64,000 nt of DNA from Bergeyella_A cardium. Lineage in GTDB: Bacteria > Bacteroidota > Bacteroidia > Flavobacteriales > Weeksellaceae. The DNA is taken from NCBI RefSeq assembly GCF_030012605.2, contig NZ_CP114055.2. One strand, written 5' to 3'. The position numbers and the translations under genes are program-made. The notes under the pieces were generated by a model that was given only the letters and a program-made list of their open reading frames with translations, did not search any database and was not told the DNA's origin. Below are positions 43,510-51,797 of this stretch, piece by piece. Numbering within the stretch: position 1 is the first letter of the stretch; each line of letters begins with the position of its first letter.

Positions 43510-44274
43510 ATGAAGAAACCTTTGATTTTGGTAACTAATGATGATGGTATTACTGCGCCAGGTATTAGAAAATTAGCAGAGTTTATGGGCGAGATAGGAG
43601 AGGTTGTAGTCGTTGCACCCAATTCTCCTCAAAGTGGAAAAGGGCATGCAATCACCATTAATTCTACCCTTACCTATGAAGAAATCCATCTTGATGAAAA
43701 CCAGAAAAACTACTCTCTAAGCGGTACTCCCGTAGATTGTGTAAAGTTTGCATTAGATAAAATCCTTACCCGAAAGCCAGATTTGGTGGTTTCGGGCATT
43801 AATCACGGAGCCAATTCCTCTATTAATGTCATCTATTCAGGGACGATGTCTGCTGCTGTGGAGGCAGGAGTAGAAGGGCTTCAAGCGATTGGATTTTCGT
43901 TGTTGGATTTTAGCTGGGATGCTGACTTCTCTCAGGCGAAAAAATACATTCAGCAGATCGTAAGAAATGTTTTAGAAAACCCAATTCCCAAAGGTATCGT
44001 CCTCAATGTAAATATCCCCAAACTCCCAGAAAAGGAAATCAAAGGGATAAAAGTCTGCAAACAAGCACAAGCCAAATGGGAAGAGAGCTTTGATGAAAGA
44101 ATAAACCCACACGGTAAAAAATATTACTGGCTTACAGGCTATTTTAATAATATGGACAATAGCCAAGATGCAGATGAAATCGCACTATCCGAAGGGTATA
44201 TCTCCATCGTTCCTGTAAAGTTTGACCTTACCGCCTACGAATACATTTCCGATCTTCGCAAGGTTATGGAATAA
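43510..44274 (+). CDS. surE: 5'/3'-nucleotidase SurE
   Basis: SurE is a metal-dependent survival-protein nucleotidase acting on nucleoside monophosphates. The 254-residue protein has the N-terminal metal site VTNDDGITAPGI (DD at about 9-10), VAPNSPQSGKGHAIT, the SGTPVDCVKFAL region, DLVVSGINHGANS and the YSGTMSAAVEA loop. All are typical. It ends with 11 nt of antisense overlap with the convergent bcp gene, so the mRNA 3' ends can pair. Confidence 0.96.
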   Translation: MKKPLILVTNDDGITAPGIRKLAEFMGEIGEVVVVAPNSPQSGKGHAITINSTLTYEEIHLDENQKNYSLSGTPVDCVKFALDKILTRKPDLVVSGINHGANSSINVIYSGTMSAAVEAGVEGLQAIGFSLLDFSWDADFSQAKKYIQQIVRNVLENPIPKGIVLNVNIPKLPEKEIKGIKVCKQAQAKWEESFDERINPHGKKYYWLTGYFNNMDNSQDADEIALSEGYISIVPVKFDLTAYEYISDLRKVME

Positions 44275-44710
44275 TCTGTGAGCTATGGTCTTTGGTTTTC
44301 ACTTTGGTGATTACCTCCGTACAGATGCCCTTCTCATCAAACAGGAAGGTCGTCCGCACAATTCCCATAAACTCCTTGCCCATAAATTTTTTGAGTTGCC
44401 ACACTCCAAATTGCGTGATGATTTCCCTCTTTTCATCCGCAATGAGGTCATATTGTAGATTGTTTTTCGTGTGAAATTTCTTCTGTCTTTCCACAGAATC
44501 TGCACTGATTCCCAATACCTGAAATCCTTGCTCGGTAAGCCTTTCATAGTTCTCATTCAGGTTACAGGCTTCTGCAGTACAGCCAGGTGTGCTTGCTTTT
44601 GGGTAGAAAAATACCACGAGTTTTTTCCCTTTAAAGTCTGATGATTTTATCGTTTTTCCATCTTGGTTTGTGCCTTCAAAAGTTGGCAATGAGTTTCCTG
44701 TTTCTATCAT
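44264..44710 (-). CDS. bcp: Thioredoxin-dependent peroxiredoxin (Bcp/PrxQ type)
   Basis: Bcp reduces hydroperoxides with thioredoxin. The ATG at 44710 (MIETGNSLPTFEGTNQDGKT) gives 148 residues, the normal length. The peroxidatic and resolving cysteines sit five apart in STPGCTAEACNLNENY (about 43 and 48), the PrxQ pattern. The downstream blocks FQVLGISADS, FHTKNNLQYDLIADEKREI and IVRTTFLFDEKG are also typical. The frame is open further upstream, but that part is not conserved in type and runs into the nth promoter area. Confidence 0.94.
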   Translation of the reverse strand: MIETGNSLPTFEGTNQDGKTIKSSDFKGKKLVVFFYPKASTPGCTAEACNLNENYERLTEQGFQVLGISADSVERQKKFHTKNNLQYDLIADEKREIITQFGVWQLKKFMGKEFMGIVRTTFLFDEKGICTEVITKVKTKDHSSQIIP

Positions 44711-44716
44711 AAATTC

Positions 44717-44724
44717 TAATTTTG
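44717..44724 (+). promoter_or_regulatory. -7 promoter element of nth
   Basis: TAATTTTG (TAnnTTTG), 19 nt before the nth ATG. Confidence 0.55.
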
Positions 44725-44743
44725 CCTCAAATAAAAGAAAAAT

Positions 44744-45364
44744 ATGACCAAAAAACAAAGAGCCGAAATCGTAATGACTGAGCTTGAAAAGCTCTACCCA
44801 GAGATTGAAATCCCCTTAGACCATACCGATGTTTTTACTTTGCTTGTAGCGGTTGCACTCTCGGCTCAAACGACTGATAAAAAAGTAAATGAAATCACTC
44901 CCCACCTCTTTGCCATAGCCGATACCCCAGAAAAAATGTCAAAATTAGAAGTCCCAGAGATTAAGGAGCTCATCAAGCAAATCGGTTTATCTAACCAAAA
45001 AGCCAAAAACCTCAAAAAAATGTCCGAAATCCTTGTACAAAAGTACAATGGCAAGGTTCCAGCATCTTTCGAAGAGCTCGAAGAGCTACCAGGTGTAGGG
45101 CACAAAACCGCTTCCGTCGTGATGAGTCAGGGCTTTGGGCATCCCGCTTTCCCTGTAGATACCCACATTCACAGGCTGATGAAGCAGTGGAAACTCTCCG
45201 ATGGCAAAAATGTCATCCAAACCGAGCAAGACGCTAAAAAGCTCTTCCCTAAGGAGAAATGGAACAAGCTACACATCCAAATCATCCTCTACGGTCGCGA
45301 ATATTCCCCAGCAAGAGGCTCCCAAGAGAAAGATTTTCTCACCCCTATGCTGTTTCATAGCTAG
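44744..45364 (+). CDS. nth: Endonuclease III, without the C-terminal Fe-S cluster
   Basis: Nth is a bifunctional DNA glycosylase/AP lyase for oxidised pyrimidines. The 206-residue protein has the helix-hairpin-helix ELPGVGHKTASVV with the catalytic Lys (about 120), and the catalytic Asp in FPVDTHIHRL (about 139). The C-terminal end (YGREYSPARGSQEKDF, then LTPMLFHS) has no cysteines where E. coli Nth has its [4Fe-4S] motif. Cluster-less versions with an SPARG segment are, as I recall, usual in flavobacteria, but this tail is also shorter than most. Confidence 0.9.
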   Translation: MTKKQRAEIVMTELEKLYPEIEIPLDHTDVFTLLVAVALSAQTTDKKVNEITPHLFAIADTPEKMSKLEVPEIKELIKQIGLSNQKAKNLKKMSEILVQKYNGKVPASFEELEELPGVGHKTASVVMSQGFGHPAFPVDTHIHRLMKQWKLSDGKNVIQTEQDAKKLFPKEKWNKLHIQIILYGREYSPARGSQEKDFLTPMLFHS

Positions 45365-45371
45365 ATTTATT

Positions 45372-45379
45372 TATATTTG
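45372..45379 (+). promoter_or_regulatory. -7 promoter element of the histone-like gene
   Basis: TATATTTG (TAnnTTTG), 35 nt before the ATG at 45415. Confidence 0.6.
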
Positions 45380-45414
45380 CATCTACATATTTCAATTTTA
45401 TAAATTTTTTACAG

Positions 45415-45591
45415 ATGAAAGACTTAATCGAAAAAATTAATGCAGAATTTGAAGCATTCTCCACAGAAGCGAATGCACAAGCAGAAAAAGGAAACAAAGC
45501 AGCAGGTACCAGAGCAAGAAAAGCCGCTCTAGAACTTAGCAAACTTTTCAAAGAATTCAGAAAAGTTTCTGTTGAAGAATCCAAGAAATAA
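45415..45591 (+). CDS. Histone H1-like small basic protein
   Basis: A 58-residue protein, MKDLIEKINAEFEAFSTEAN followed by AQAEKGNKAAGTRARKAALE and LSKLFKEFRKVSVEESKK. It matches the short Bacteroidetes histone H1-like family: an acidic amphipathic N-terminal helix and a Lys/Arg/Ala-rich DNA-binding stretch. It probably binds DNA as a nucleoid protein. It has its own -7 box and a strong terminator, so it is a separate transcription unit. Confidence 0.88.
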   Translation: MKDLIEKINAEFEAFSTEANAQAEKGNKAAGTRARKAALELSKLFKEFRKVSVEESKK

Positions 45592-45610
45592 TTGTATTTC
45601 ACATCCTTTT

Positions 45611-45640
45611 AAAGCCTTAGGTTTTTCCTAAGGCTTTTTT
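45611..45640. terminator. Bidirectional terminator between the histone-like gene and coaE
   Basis: An 11-bp perfect stem (45611-45621 with 45627-45637), 5-nt loop, T-run on the plus strand and A-run before it; it touches the coaE stop codon. Confidence 0.85.
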
Positions 45641-46220
45641 AATTTAGTTTTTTTAGAGTATTTTCTACTTCTTTTTCAAGTGTCTCGAGGTTTCCGTTAT
45701 TGTATATAATCAAGTCCGCTCGCTCTATTTTTTCCTTCTCGGGCATTTGCTTTTGCATTATTTTCTCCACTTCTCGGTAGGTTTTCCCATCTCTATCCAT
45801 CACCCGCTTCATCCTTATACACTCCTCTGCTGTAACCAATAGAGACTTATAGCAACTTTTATCCAAACCCAGCTCAAACAGCAGTGCCGTTTCCTTAAAA
45901 CCAAAGTCTGCCACCTGCTCACCCACCCACTTCTCAAAATCTCTCTTCACCGCAGGGTGTATCACCCCATTCAGCTCCTCTAATAGCTTCGCATCGTTAA
46001 AAACCTGCTCTGCCACATATTTTCTGTTGTAATTCCCCTCCTCATCATAAGCCTCTTCCCCCAAAACTGCCTTGATTTTCTCTCTTAAAGCCTCATCATC
46101 AGTTACAATTTCCTTCGCTCTGTCGTCGGAATAATAGACTGGGTATCCAGCCTTTTCAATAAGCCTTGCTACCGCCGTTTTCCCAGCACCAATCCCTCCC
46201 GTAAGCCCTATGATTTTCAT
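45639..46220 (-). CDS. coaE: Dephospho-CoA kinase
   Basis: CoaE phosphorylates dephospho-CoA at the 3'-hydroxyl, the last step of CoA synthesis. The ATG at 46220 (MKIIGLTGGIGAGKT) puts the P-loop GGIGAGKT right at the N-terminus, as in the family, and gives 193 residues. Other signatures are YYSDDRAKEIV (substrate Asp), LNGVIHPAVKRDFEKW and the lid TAEECIRMKRVMDRDGKT. An ATG ten codons upstream is less likely. Convergent with the histone-like gene. Confidence 0.95.
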   Translation of the reverse strand: MKIIGLTGGIGAGKTAVARLIEKAGYPVYYSDDRAKEIVTDDEALREKIKAVLGEEAYDEEGNYNRKYVAEQVFNDAKLLEELNGVIHPAVKRDFEKWVGEQVADFGFKETALLFELGLDKSCYKSLLVTAEECIRMKRVMDRDGKTYREVEKIMQKQMPEKEKIERADLIIYNNGNLETLEKEVENTLKKLN

Positions 46221-46618
46221 TTTGATGAATTTTTCAGCCAAGATAATCATTATTTTTAAATCTTTTTAACTCCAAAAATGATGAAGTCTCCTACACTAAA
46301 TTTTCTTTTCGCCTTATTGAGATTAAAAATTGGGTATTCAAATACAGATAATGGAGCTAAAGACTACAGCGTTTTCATTGAAATTAAAAAATCGGGTTAA
46401 AAACTCAATCTCTTTTAAAATATTAATTATTCGTTAATTCATTTCTATTGATGAAAAATTTTTAAGATATTCCCATAATGCTCTAAAAATGATATACAGG
46501 CTATTTCTCACTTTTTGATGAAATAAAAATTTATTTTTTTTACCCAGAGGTTAAGAATAGTTAATAAAAAAATCTCATCTTTGGGGCATAATATTGAAGA
46601 ATTAAAAACAAGTAAAAA
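46221..46618. other. Intergenic region upstream of a TonB-dependent receptor
   Basis: Mostly A+T-rich. A weak -7 match (CATCTTTG, 46576-46583) lies 36 nt before the receptor ATG, and an imperfect minus-strand TATCTTGG (46243-46236) precedes coaE. I see no riboswitch-like blocks here. A 40-codon frame at 46278-46400 is not supported by anything else. Confidence 0.45.
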
Positions 46619-49114
46619 ATGGACTTATTAAGTAAATCATTACTCGCTGCTGTTACATTATCCACAGCAAGTGTTTATTTCGCACAGAGTACCAAGGACA
46701 GCCTCAGAAGCACCAAAGACATAGAAGAGGTTGTACTTGTCGGCACGGCAGATATTGCTAAGGATAGAAAAACCCCCGTAGCAGTTTCTACCATTAAAGA
46801 AAGCGTTATTATCGAGAAATTAGGAAACCAAGAGTTCCCAGAAATCCTTAATACTACGCCTTCCGTTTATTCTACCAAGTCAGGTGGTGGTTTCGGAGAT
46901 TCCAGGATTAATATCCGTGGGTTTAACCAAACCAATATCGCCGTAATGGTTAATGGTATGCCTGTAAATGATATGGAAAACGGTGCCGTATATTGGTCAA
47001 ACTGGGCAGGGCTCGCAGATGTTACCTCCGCTATGCAAGTGCAAAGGGGTCTCGGCGCTTCCAAACTCGCAATTGCTTCCGTAGGGGGTACTATTAATGT
47101 AATTACACGAGCTGCAGATAAAAAACAAGGCGGTTTAGTTACCGTTGGCTTGGGTAATAATGGCTACCACAAAGCACTATTTGCTTATAATACAGGTAAA
47201 ACTCAATCGGGCTGGTCTTCCTCTTTCTTAATGAGTAGAACGGCAGGCGCTATGTATGCAGATGGTACAGACTTCGAGGCAAATAACTATTACTTCGCAT
47301 TAGGTTTCGCTCCGAGTAAAAAACATGACTTCCAGCTTACCATCACAGGAGCTCCACAATGGCACAACCAAAGAAAAACCTCCGTTGCCCTTTCAGATTA
47401 TCTCGATCCTAAATACGGCGGCAGCGAAGACAAGCCCAACAGAAAATATAACTCCGACTGGGGATATATGACAGGAAGAGATGGCGTTTCAAGACAGTAT
47501 TCCTTCGCTACAAACTACTACCACAAGCCTATTATGTCCCTCAACTGGGATTGGAATATGGCACAAAAGTCTAAACTATCCACTGTCCTCTATGCTTCCT
47601 TCGGTAGAGGTGGAGGTTCTGGCGACTTAGGAAGAGTCGGCGGTCAATATGCCAGCAAATTTAGAACTGCAGACGGACTTTATGACTTCGATGCTATCAG
47701 AGCTGCAAACCTCGCTTCAAACCCAACCAGTGGCGTTATCGTAAAAAGAGCATCTGTTAATTCTCATAACTGGTTCGGTATTTTATCCAACTTCCAACAG
47801 AAAATTAATGATAACTGGAATTTCAGCCTAGGAGTAGATGGTAGATACTATAAAGGATATCACTATCAAGTGGTCTCAGACCTGTTAGGAGCATCTGCTT
47901 ACTTGGATAAGAGAAATCTAAACGAACCTTCAAGGCTCATCTCTAATACTTTTGAATCTAAACCAAACTGGAACCCTTTTGCAAGCGTTCAATCTCTTAA
48001 TGACAGAATCAGTTATAGCAACGAAGGTGAAGTCCTTTGGTATGGTGGTTTCGGTCAGATAGAATATACTGCAAATAACTTCTCTGCATTCCTTCAAGGC
48101 TCCCTTTCTAATCAAGGCTTTAGAAGTATCGATGACTTCATTATCGATGGGGTAACCAAATCCAAGAGAGGAGAGGTAATGAAAGCTAAAACCGACTTTG
48201 AAAATATCTTAGGATACAATGTAAAAGCAGGTTTAAACTATAATATCAATGAACATCACAATGTATTTGGTAATGTCGGTTATTACAGCAAGCAACCTTT
48301 CTTTAACTCCGTTTATAGAGGTAATGAAAATATCGTAAGTTCCAAAAATACCAATGAGAAAATCTTTGGGGTTGAATTGGGCTACGGTTTCAGATCTCAT
48401 AAGTTTAATGCCAATGTGAATCTGTACAGAACTTCTTGGGATGATAGATACCTTAGAACCAGAGCTTACAGAGAGGCTGGGAAAAGCTACTATGGAGAGA
48501 TTACCAACCTCAATGAAATCCACCAAGGGGTAGAATTTGATGCTTCTTTCAAAGCTACAAACTACCTTAGCATCAATGGTATGTTCTCATTAGGAGACTG
48601 GTTCTACAAAGGCAAAGCACACGCAGAAATGTTCGATGAAGCCAACCTGCCTTATATCCCAAAAGGTAAAACTTCAAGCACCTATGACCTCTACCTTGAT
48701 AAAGTAAAAGTAGGAGACGCCGCTCAGCTTACCGCTTCCATTGGGGTTACACTACAGCCTGTAACCAATTTGAAATTAGATGTCAATTGGAGATATGTAG
48801 ATCAGCTTTATGCTAATCTCGATGTACACTCCTTTAATACAGACACTGGAAGAAAAGCATTACAGTTGCCAAGCTACAACCTTATGGATTTAGGCCTGTC
48901 TTATAAGTTTAAACTAAACGATAAGCAATCCTTTACCCTTAGAGGTAATGTTTATAACCTCCTTGATACTACTTATATTGCAGAATCCTATTCAAGTACT
49001 ATGGAAGGAGATCCAGAAGCTAAAGGTATCAAGTATAAAGGGATAGATATCGCAAACAAAGTTTATTTCGGTTTTGGTAGAACTTGGTCCGCGAGCCTAG
49101 CCTTTAATTTCTAA
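46619..49114 (+). CDS. TonB-dependent outer-membrane receptor, substrate unknown
   Basis: The 831-residue protein has a signal peptide (LLAAVTLSTASVYFAQ), a TonB-box-like IEEVVLVGTAD and a plug domain (about 45-165: GNQEFPEILNTTPSVYST, GDSRINIRGFNQTNIAVMVNG, VQRGLGASKLAIASVGGTINVIT). A large barrel follows, ending in FGRTWSASLAFNF with a terminal Phe. No SusD-like or other partner gene is adjacent, and no N-terminal carboxypeptidase-like (CarboxypepD_reg) domain is present, so it is not a typical SusC. The gene is single, with a terminator 45 nt downstream. Confidence 0.88.
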   Translation: MDLLSKSLLAAVTLSTASVYFAQSTKDSLRSTKDIEEVVLVGTADIAKDRKTPVAVSTIKESVIIEKLGNQEFPEILNTTPSVYSTKSGGGFGDSRINIRGFNQTNIAVMVNGMPVNDMENGAVYWSNWAGLADVTSAMQVQRGLGASKLAIASVGGTINVITRAADKKQGGLVTVGLGNNGYHKALFAYNTGKTQSGWSSSFLMSRTAGAMYADGTDFEANNYYFALGFAPSKKHDFQLTITGAPQWHNQRKTSVALSDYLDPKYGGSEDKPNRKYNSDWGYMTGRDGVSRQYSFATNYYHKPIMSLNWDWNMAQKSKLSTVLYASFGRGGGSGDLGRVGGQYASKFRTADGLYDFDAIRAANLASNPTSGVIVKRASVNSHNWFGILSNFQQKINDNWNFSLGVDGRYYKGYHYQVVSDLLGASAYLDKRNLNEPSRLISNTFESKPNWNPFASVQSLNDRISYSNEGEVLWYGGFGQIEYTANNFSAFLQGSLSNQGFRSIDDFIIDGVTKSKRGEVMKAKTDFENILGYNVKAGLNYNINEHHNVFGNVGYYSKQPFFNSVYRGNENIVSSKNTNEKIFGVELGYGFRSHKFNANVNLYRTSWDDRYLRTRAYREAGKSYYGEITNLNEIHQGVEFDASFKATNYLSINGMFSLGDWFYKGKAHAEMFDEANLPYIPKGKTSSTYDLYLDKVKVGDAAQLTASIGVTLQPVTNLKLDVNWRYVDQLYANLDVHSFNTDTGRKALQLPSYNLMDLGLSYKFKLNDKQSFTLRGNVYNLLDTTYIAESYSSTMEGDPEAKGIKYKGIDIANKVYFGFGRTWSASLAFNF

Positions 49115-49158
49115 GAGAATTTTGGTTTTCATATTATATAGATACTTTGTATCGGAAG

Positions 49159-49186
49159 TCCCACTCTTTTTAGGGTGGGATTTTTT
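49159..49186 (+). terminator. Rho-independent terminator of the receptor gene
   Basis: A 9-bp stem (49159-49167 with 49172-49180, one G.T), 4-nt loop and a 6-T run that runs directly into the next promoter box. Confidence 0.85.
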
Positions 49187-49193
49187 ATCTTTG
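49186..49193 (+). promoter_or_regulatory. -7 promoter element of the 151-residue membrane protein gene
   Basis: TATCTTTG (TAnnTTTG), 18 nt before the ATG, abutting the preceding terminator. Confidence 0.6.
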
Positions 49194-49211
49194 CCACTGA
49201 AATTTTAGATA

Positions 49212-49667
49212 ATGGGAAAACTTCATTTTATTCTTACAAAAGCCCACGGAGGTTTTGCTTACATAGAGCTTATTCTTGTGCTTGTGTTTTTAGTCGCTCT
49301 TTTTGCGGTAATGTTCGGCTACTCTGGCAGAGTAACCAAACTCTTAAGAAAATCTACACTTTTCGTGATGATTTTCTTTCATATTCAGCTTATCGTAGGG
49401 TTTGTAATGCTTATCGGTACATCCGAGTTTTTAAATACAATAAAAGCCGTGGGTATGGGCAAAATAATGAAAGATGCCTACCTCAGGCAGTCTTTTGTAG
49501 AGCATCCTACTTCTATGCTCATTGCTGCCATTCTGATGACCATCGTAAATAAAAAGATAAAAAAAGCAGGGCACCTGTCTATGTCTGCTTTTTGGTTATC
49601 GGTTCTAGCAATTCTCTTCTTTGGTTTTGCATTTAGCATTGTTATGGGCAGATTATTCGGAGCTTAA
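49212..49667 (+). CDS. Small four-helix membrane protein, unknown function
   Basis: The 151-residue protein has four hydrophobic segments (about 18-38, 49-68, 95-112, 122-145), with His residues near helix ends (HGGFAYIEL, FHIQLIVG, EHPTSML, GHLSMSAF). The pattern suggests a Bacteroidetes membrane protein that could bind heme or metal, but I cannot name a family. asd follows after 30 nt, so the two may be co-transcribed. Confidence 0.75.
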   Translation: MGKLHFILTKAHGGFAYIELILVLVFLVALFAVMFGYSGRVTKLLRKSTLFVMIFFHIQLIVGFVMLIGTSEFLNTIKAVGMGKIMKDAYLRQSFVEHPTSMLIAAILMTIVNKKIKKAGHLSMSAFWLSVLAILFFGFAFSIVMGRLFGA

Positions 49668-49697
49668 TGATTAATTGGAAATAAAAATCTCAACAAA

Positions 49698-50705
49698 ATG
49701 AAAATAGCAGTAGTAGGTGCCACAGGTATGGTAGGTCAGGTAATGCTCAAAGTCCTTGAAGAGCGAAATTTCCCCGTTACGGAGCTCATCCCTGTAGCTT
49801 CGGAGAAGTCTGTCGGCAAGTCGGTGCATTTTAAAGGTGAGGAATACACCCTCGTCTCTATCCAGTCAGCAGTGGAGCAAAAGCCTGAGATTGCTATTTT
49901 CTCCGCTGGAGGAGCTACTTCTCTCGAGTGGGCGCCAAAGTTTGCAGAGATGGGTACTTTTGTCATAGATAATTCTTCAGCTTGGCGAATGGACGCTACA
50001 AAAAAACTCGTCGTCCCAGAAATCAATGCTTCCGAGATTACAAAAGACGATAAAATCATCGCAAACCCCAACTGTTCTACGATACAGCTCGTAATGGTGC
50101 TCCATCCGCTTCATAAGAAATATGGATTAAAGCGAGTGGTGGTTTCTACCTATCAATCGGTTACGGGAACGGGTAAGGCTGCTGTAGATCAGCTTCAAGA
50201 TGAGGTAAAATCTTCTGTTACGGCTCAAGATTGCACCGTACCGAAGGTCTATCCTTACGAAATCTTTAAAAATGCTCTCCCACAATGCGATGTCTTCAGT
50301 GACGAGGGCTATACAAAAGAAGAGCTCAAACTGATGCGCGAGCCTAAAAAGATTATGAGTGATGATTCATTCCAGCTTACGGCTACTGCGGTAAGGGTTC
50401 CCGTTCAGGGAGGTCATTCCGAGTCTGTAAATATTGAGTTTCATCAGGATTTTAATTTAGATGAAGTTCGAGAAATTTTATCCCATACAAAAGGAGTTAC
50501 AGTACAAGATGATGTAGAAAAATCCCTCTACCCTATGCCTCTCTACTCCGAAGGTAAAGATGAAGTCTTCGTAGGGAGAATCCGAAGAGACCCTTCCCAG
50601 CCTAAGACCCTAAACTGCTGGATTGTGGCAGATAACCTGAGAAAAGGAGCAGCAACCAATGCCGTACAGATAGCCGAGCATCTTGTAAAACAAAAATTGG
50701 TATAA
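49698..50705 (+). CDS. asd: Aspartate-semialdehyde dehydrogenase
   Basis: Asd reduces aspartyl phosphate to aspartate semialdehyde, the branch point to lysine/diaminopimelate, threonine and methionine. The 335-residue protein has the NADP loop VVGATGMVGQ (about 5-14), SAGGATSLEW, the catalytic Cys in NPNCSTIQLV (about 128), the YQSVTGTGKAA loop, and the late RVPVQGGHSESVNIEF with the catalytic His. All key residues are present. A terminator follows its stop codon. Confidence 0.97.
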   Translation: MKIAVVGATGMVGQVMLKVLEERNFPVTELIPVASEKSVGKSVHFKGEEYTLVSIQSAVEQKPEIAIFSAGGATSLEWAPKFAEMGTFVIDNSSAWRMDATKKLVVPEINASEITKDDKIIANPNCSTIQLVMVLHPLHKKYGLKRVVVSTYQSVTGTGKAAVDQLQDEVKSSVTAQDCTVPKVYPYEIFKNALPQCDVFSDEGYTKEELKLMREPKKIMSDDSFQLTATAVRVPVQGGHSESVNIEFHQDFNLDEVREILSHTKGVTVQDDVEKSLYPMPLYSEGKDEVFVGRIRRDPSQPKTLNCWIVADNLRKGAATNAVQIAEHLVKQKLV

Positions 50706-50709
50706 ACTT

Positions 50710-50732
50710 TCCCGCCTTAGCGGGATTTTTTT
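50710..50732 (+). terminator. Rho-independent terminator of asd
   Basis: A 6-bp G+C-rich stem (50710-50715 with 50720-50725), 4-nt loop, followed by seven T. Confidence 0.8.
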
Positions 50733-50795
50733 ATTAGTTTCGACAAACATTTAGCATTAAGAAGTGAGAACCAAATTCTATATCCTATCTTAAAT

Positions 50796-51788
50796 ATGAA
50801 AGAACAAGCGATAAACAAAAAGAATTTTTCCTTTCAAAGAAGTGTAGCCATCATTGGGGTGCTCCTCTTCATTGGAAAGCTCATCACGTGGCAAATCACT
50901 GCCTCAGATGCTGTGTTCTCAGATGCTATGGAGAGCATCGTCAATATTGTAGCGGCATTTATGGGGCTTTACTCGCTTTATGTAGCCTCAAAGCCGATGG
51001 ACAAAGACCATCCCTACGGGCACGGCAAAATAGAGTTCATCACCTCTGGGATAGAGGGCGCACTGATTATCTTCGCTGGTGTGGTTATCATCATTCAAGC
51101 GGTCAGTTCCTTCATCGCTAAAAATACTTTACACCAGCTCGATTGGGGAATACTCATCATAGCGCTTACTGCCGTTATCAACTACCTGATGGGTTATATT
51201 TCGTACCAAAAAGGGGTGAGAGAAAACTCATTGGTCTTGCAGAGTTCGGGCAAACATCTTCAGTCCGATACCCTTACGACCATAGGTGTAGTTCTGAGTT
51301 TAGTGGTGGTACATTTTACCCATTTTTATTGGATAGATGCTCTTGTAGCAGGTATTTTCGGAGGATATATCATTATCACAGGCTATAAAATTATACGGGA
51401 ATCAATGAAGGGGATAATGGATGAGGCAGATACCAAAATCATCACCGATATTGCAGAGTTCCTGAATGAACATCGCAAACCCGAGTGGATAGATGTCCAT
51501 AATATGAAGATTCAGCAGTTTGGTAGCCACCTCCATATCGATGCCCATCTTACCCTCCCTTGGTACTTTGAGCTTCGGCAAGCACATAATGAGATGGAGG
51601 AGCTTATCATTTCCATTGCAGAGAATACCGATAGGGAAATCGAGTTTAATTTCCATATGGATGACTGCAAACCCTCCTCCTGCGAAGTCTGCCAAATAAT
51701 GGATTGTCCCGTACGCAAACTCCCTTTCGTAAAGAAAATAGACTGGACCGTCGAGACCATTACCCAAACAGGGAAGCATAAACTCTAA
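50796..51788 (+). CDS. Cation diffusion facilitator family transporter
   Basis: CDF proteins export divalent metals such as Zn, Mn, Fe or Co in exchange for protons. The 330 residues contain six membrane segments (about 15-215), the metal site in helix II (DAVFSDAMESIVNI) with KPMDKDHPYGHGKIEF after helix III, and HLQSDTLTTIG in helix V. A cytoplasmic domain ends with a Cys-rich tail (DDCKPSSCEVCQIMDCPV). The extra Cys-rich tail may help metal sensing. The metal is not predictable with confidence. Confidence 0.92.
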   Translation: MKEQAINKKNFSFQRSVAIIGVLLFIGKLITWQITASDAVFSDAMESIVNIVAAFMGLYSLYVASKPMDKDHPYGHGKIEFITSGIEGALIIFAGVVIIIQAVSSFIAKNTLHQLDWGILIIALTAVINYLMGYISYQKGVRENSLVLQSSGKHLQSDTLTTIGVVLSLVVVHFTHFYWIDALVAGIFGGYIIITGYKIIRESMKGIMDEADTKIITDIAEFLNEHRKPEWIDVHNMKIQQFGSHLHIDAHLTLPWYFELRQAHNEMEELIISIAENTDREIEFNFHMDDCKPSSCEVCQIMDCPVRKLPFVKKIDWTVETITQTGKHKL

Positions 51789-51797
51789 TTCATCACC

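Noticed and set aside
46278..46400. 40-codon frame upstream of a TonB receptor
   Set aside because: No promoter, ribosome site or recognisable sequence; expected by chance in this length of intergenic DNA.
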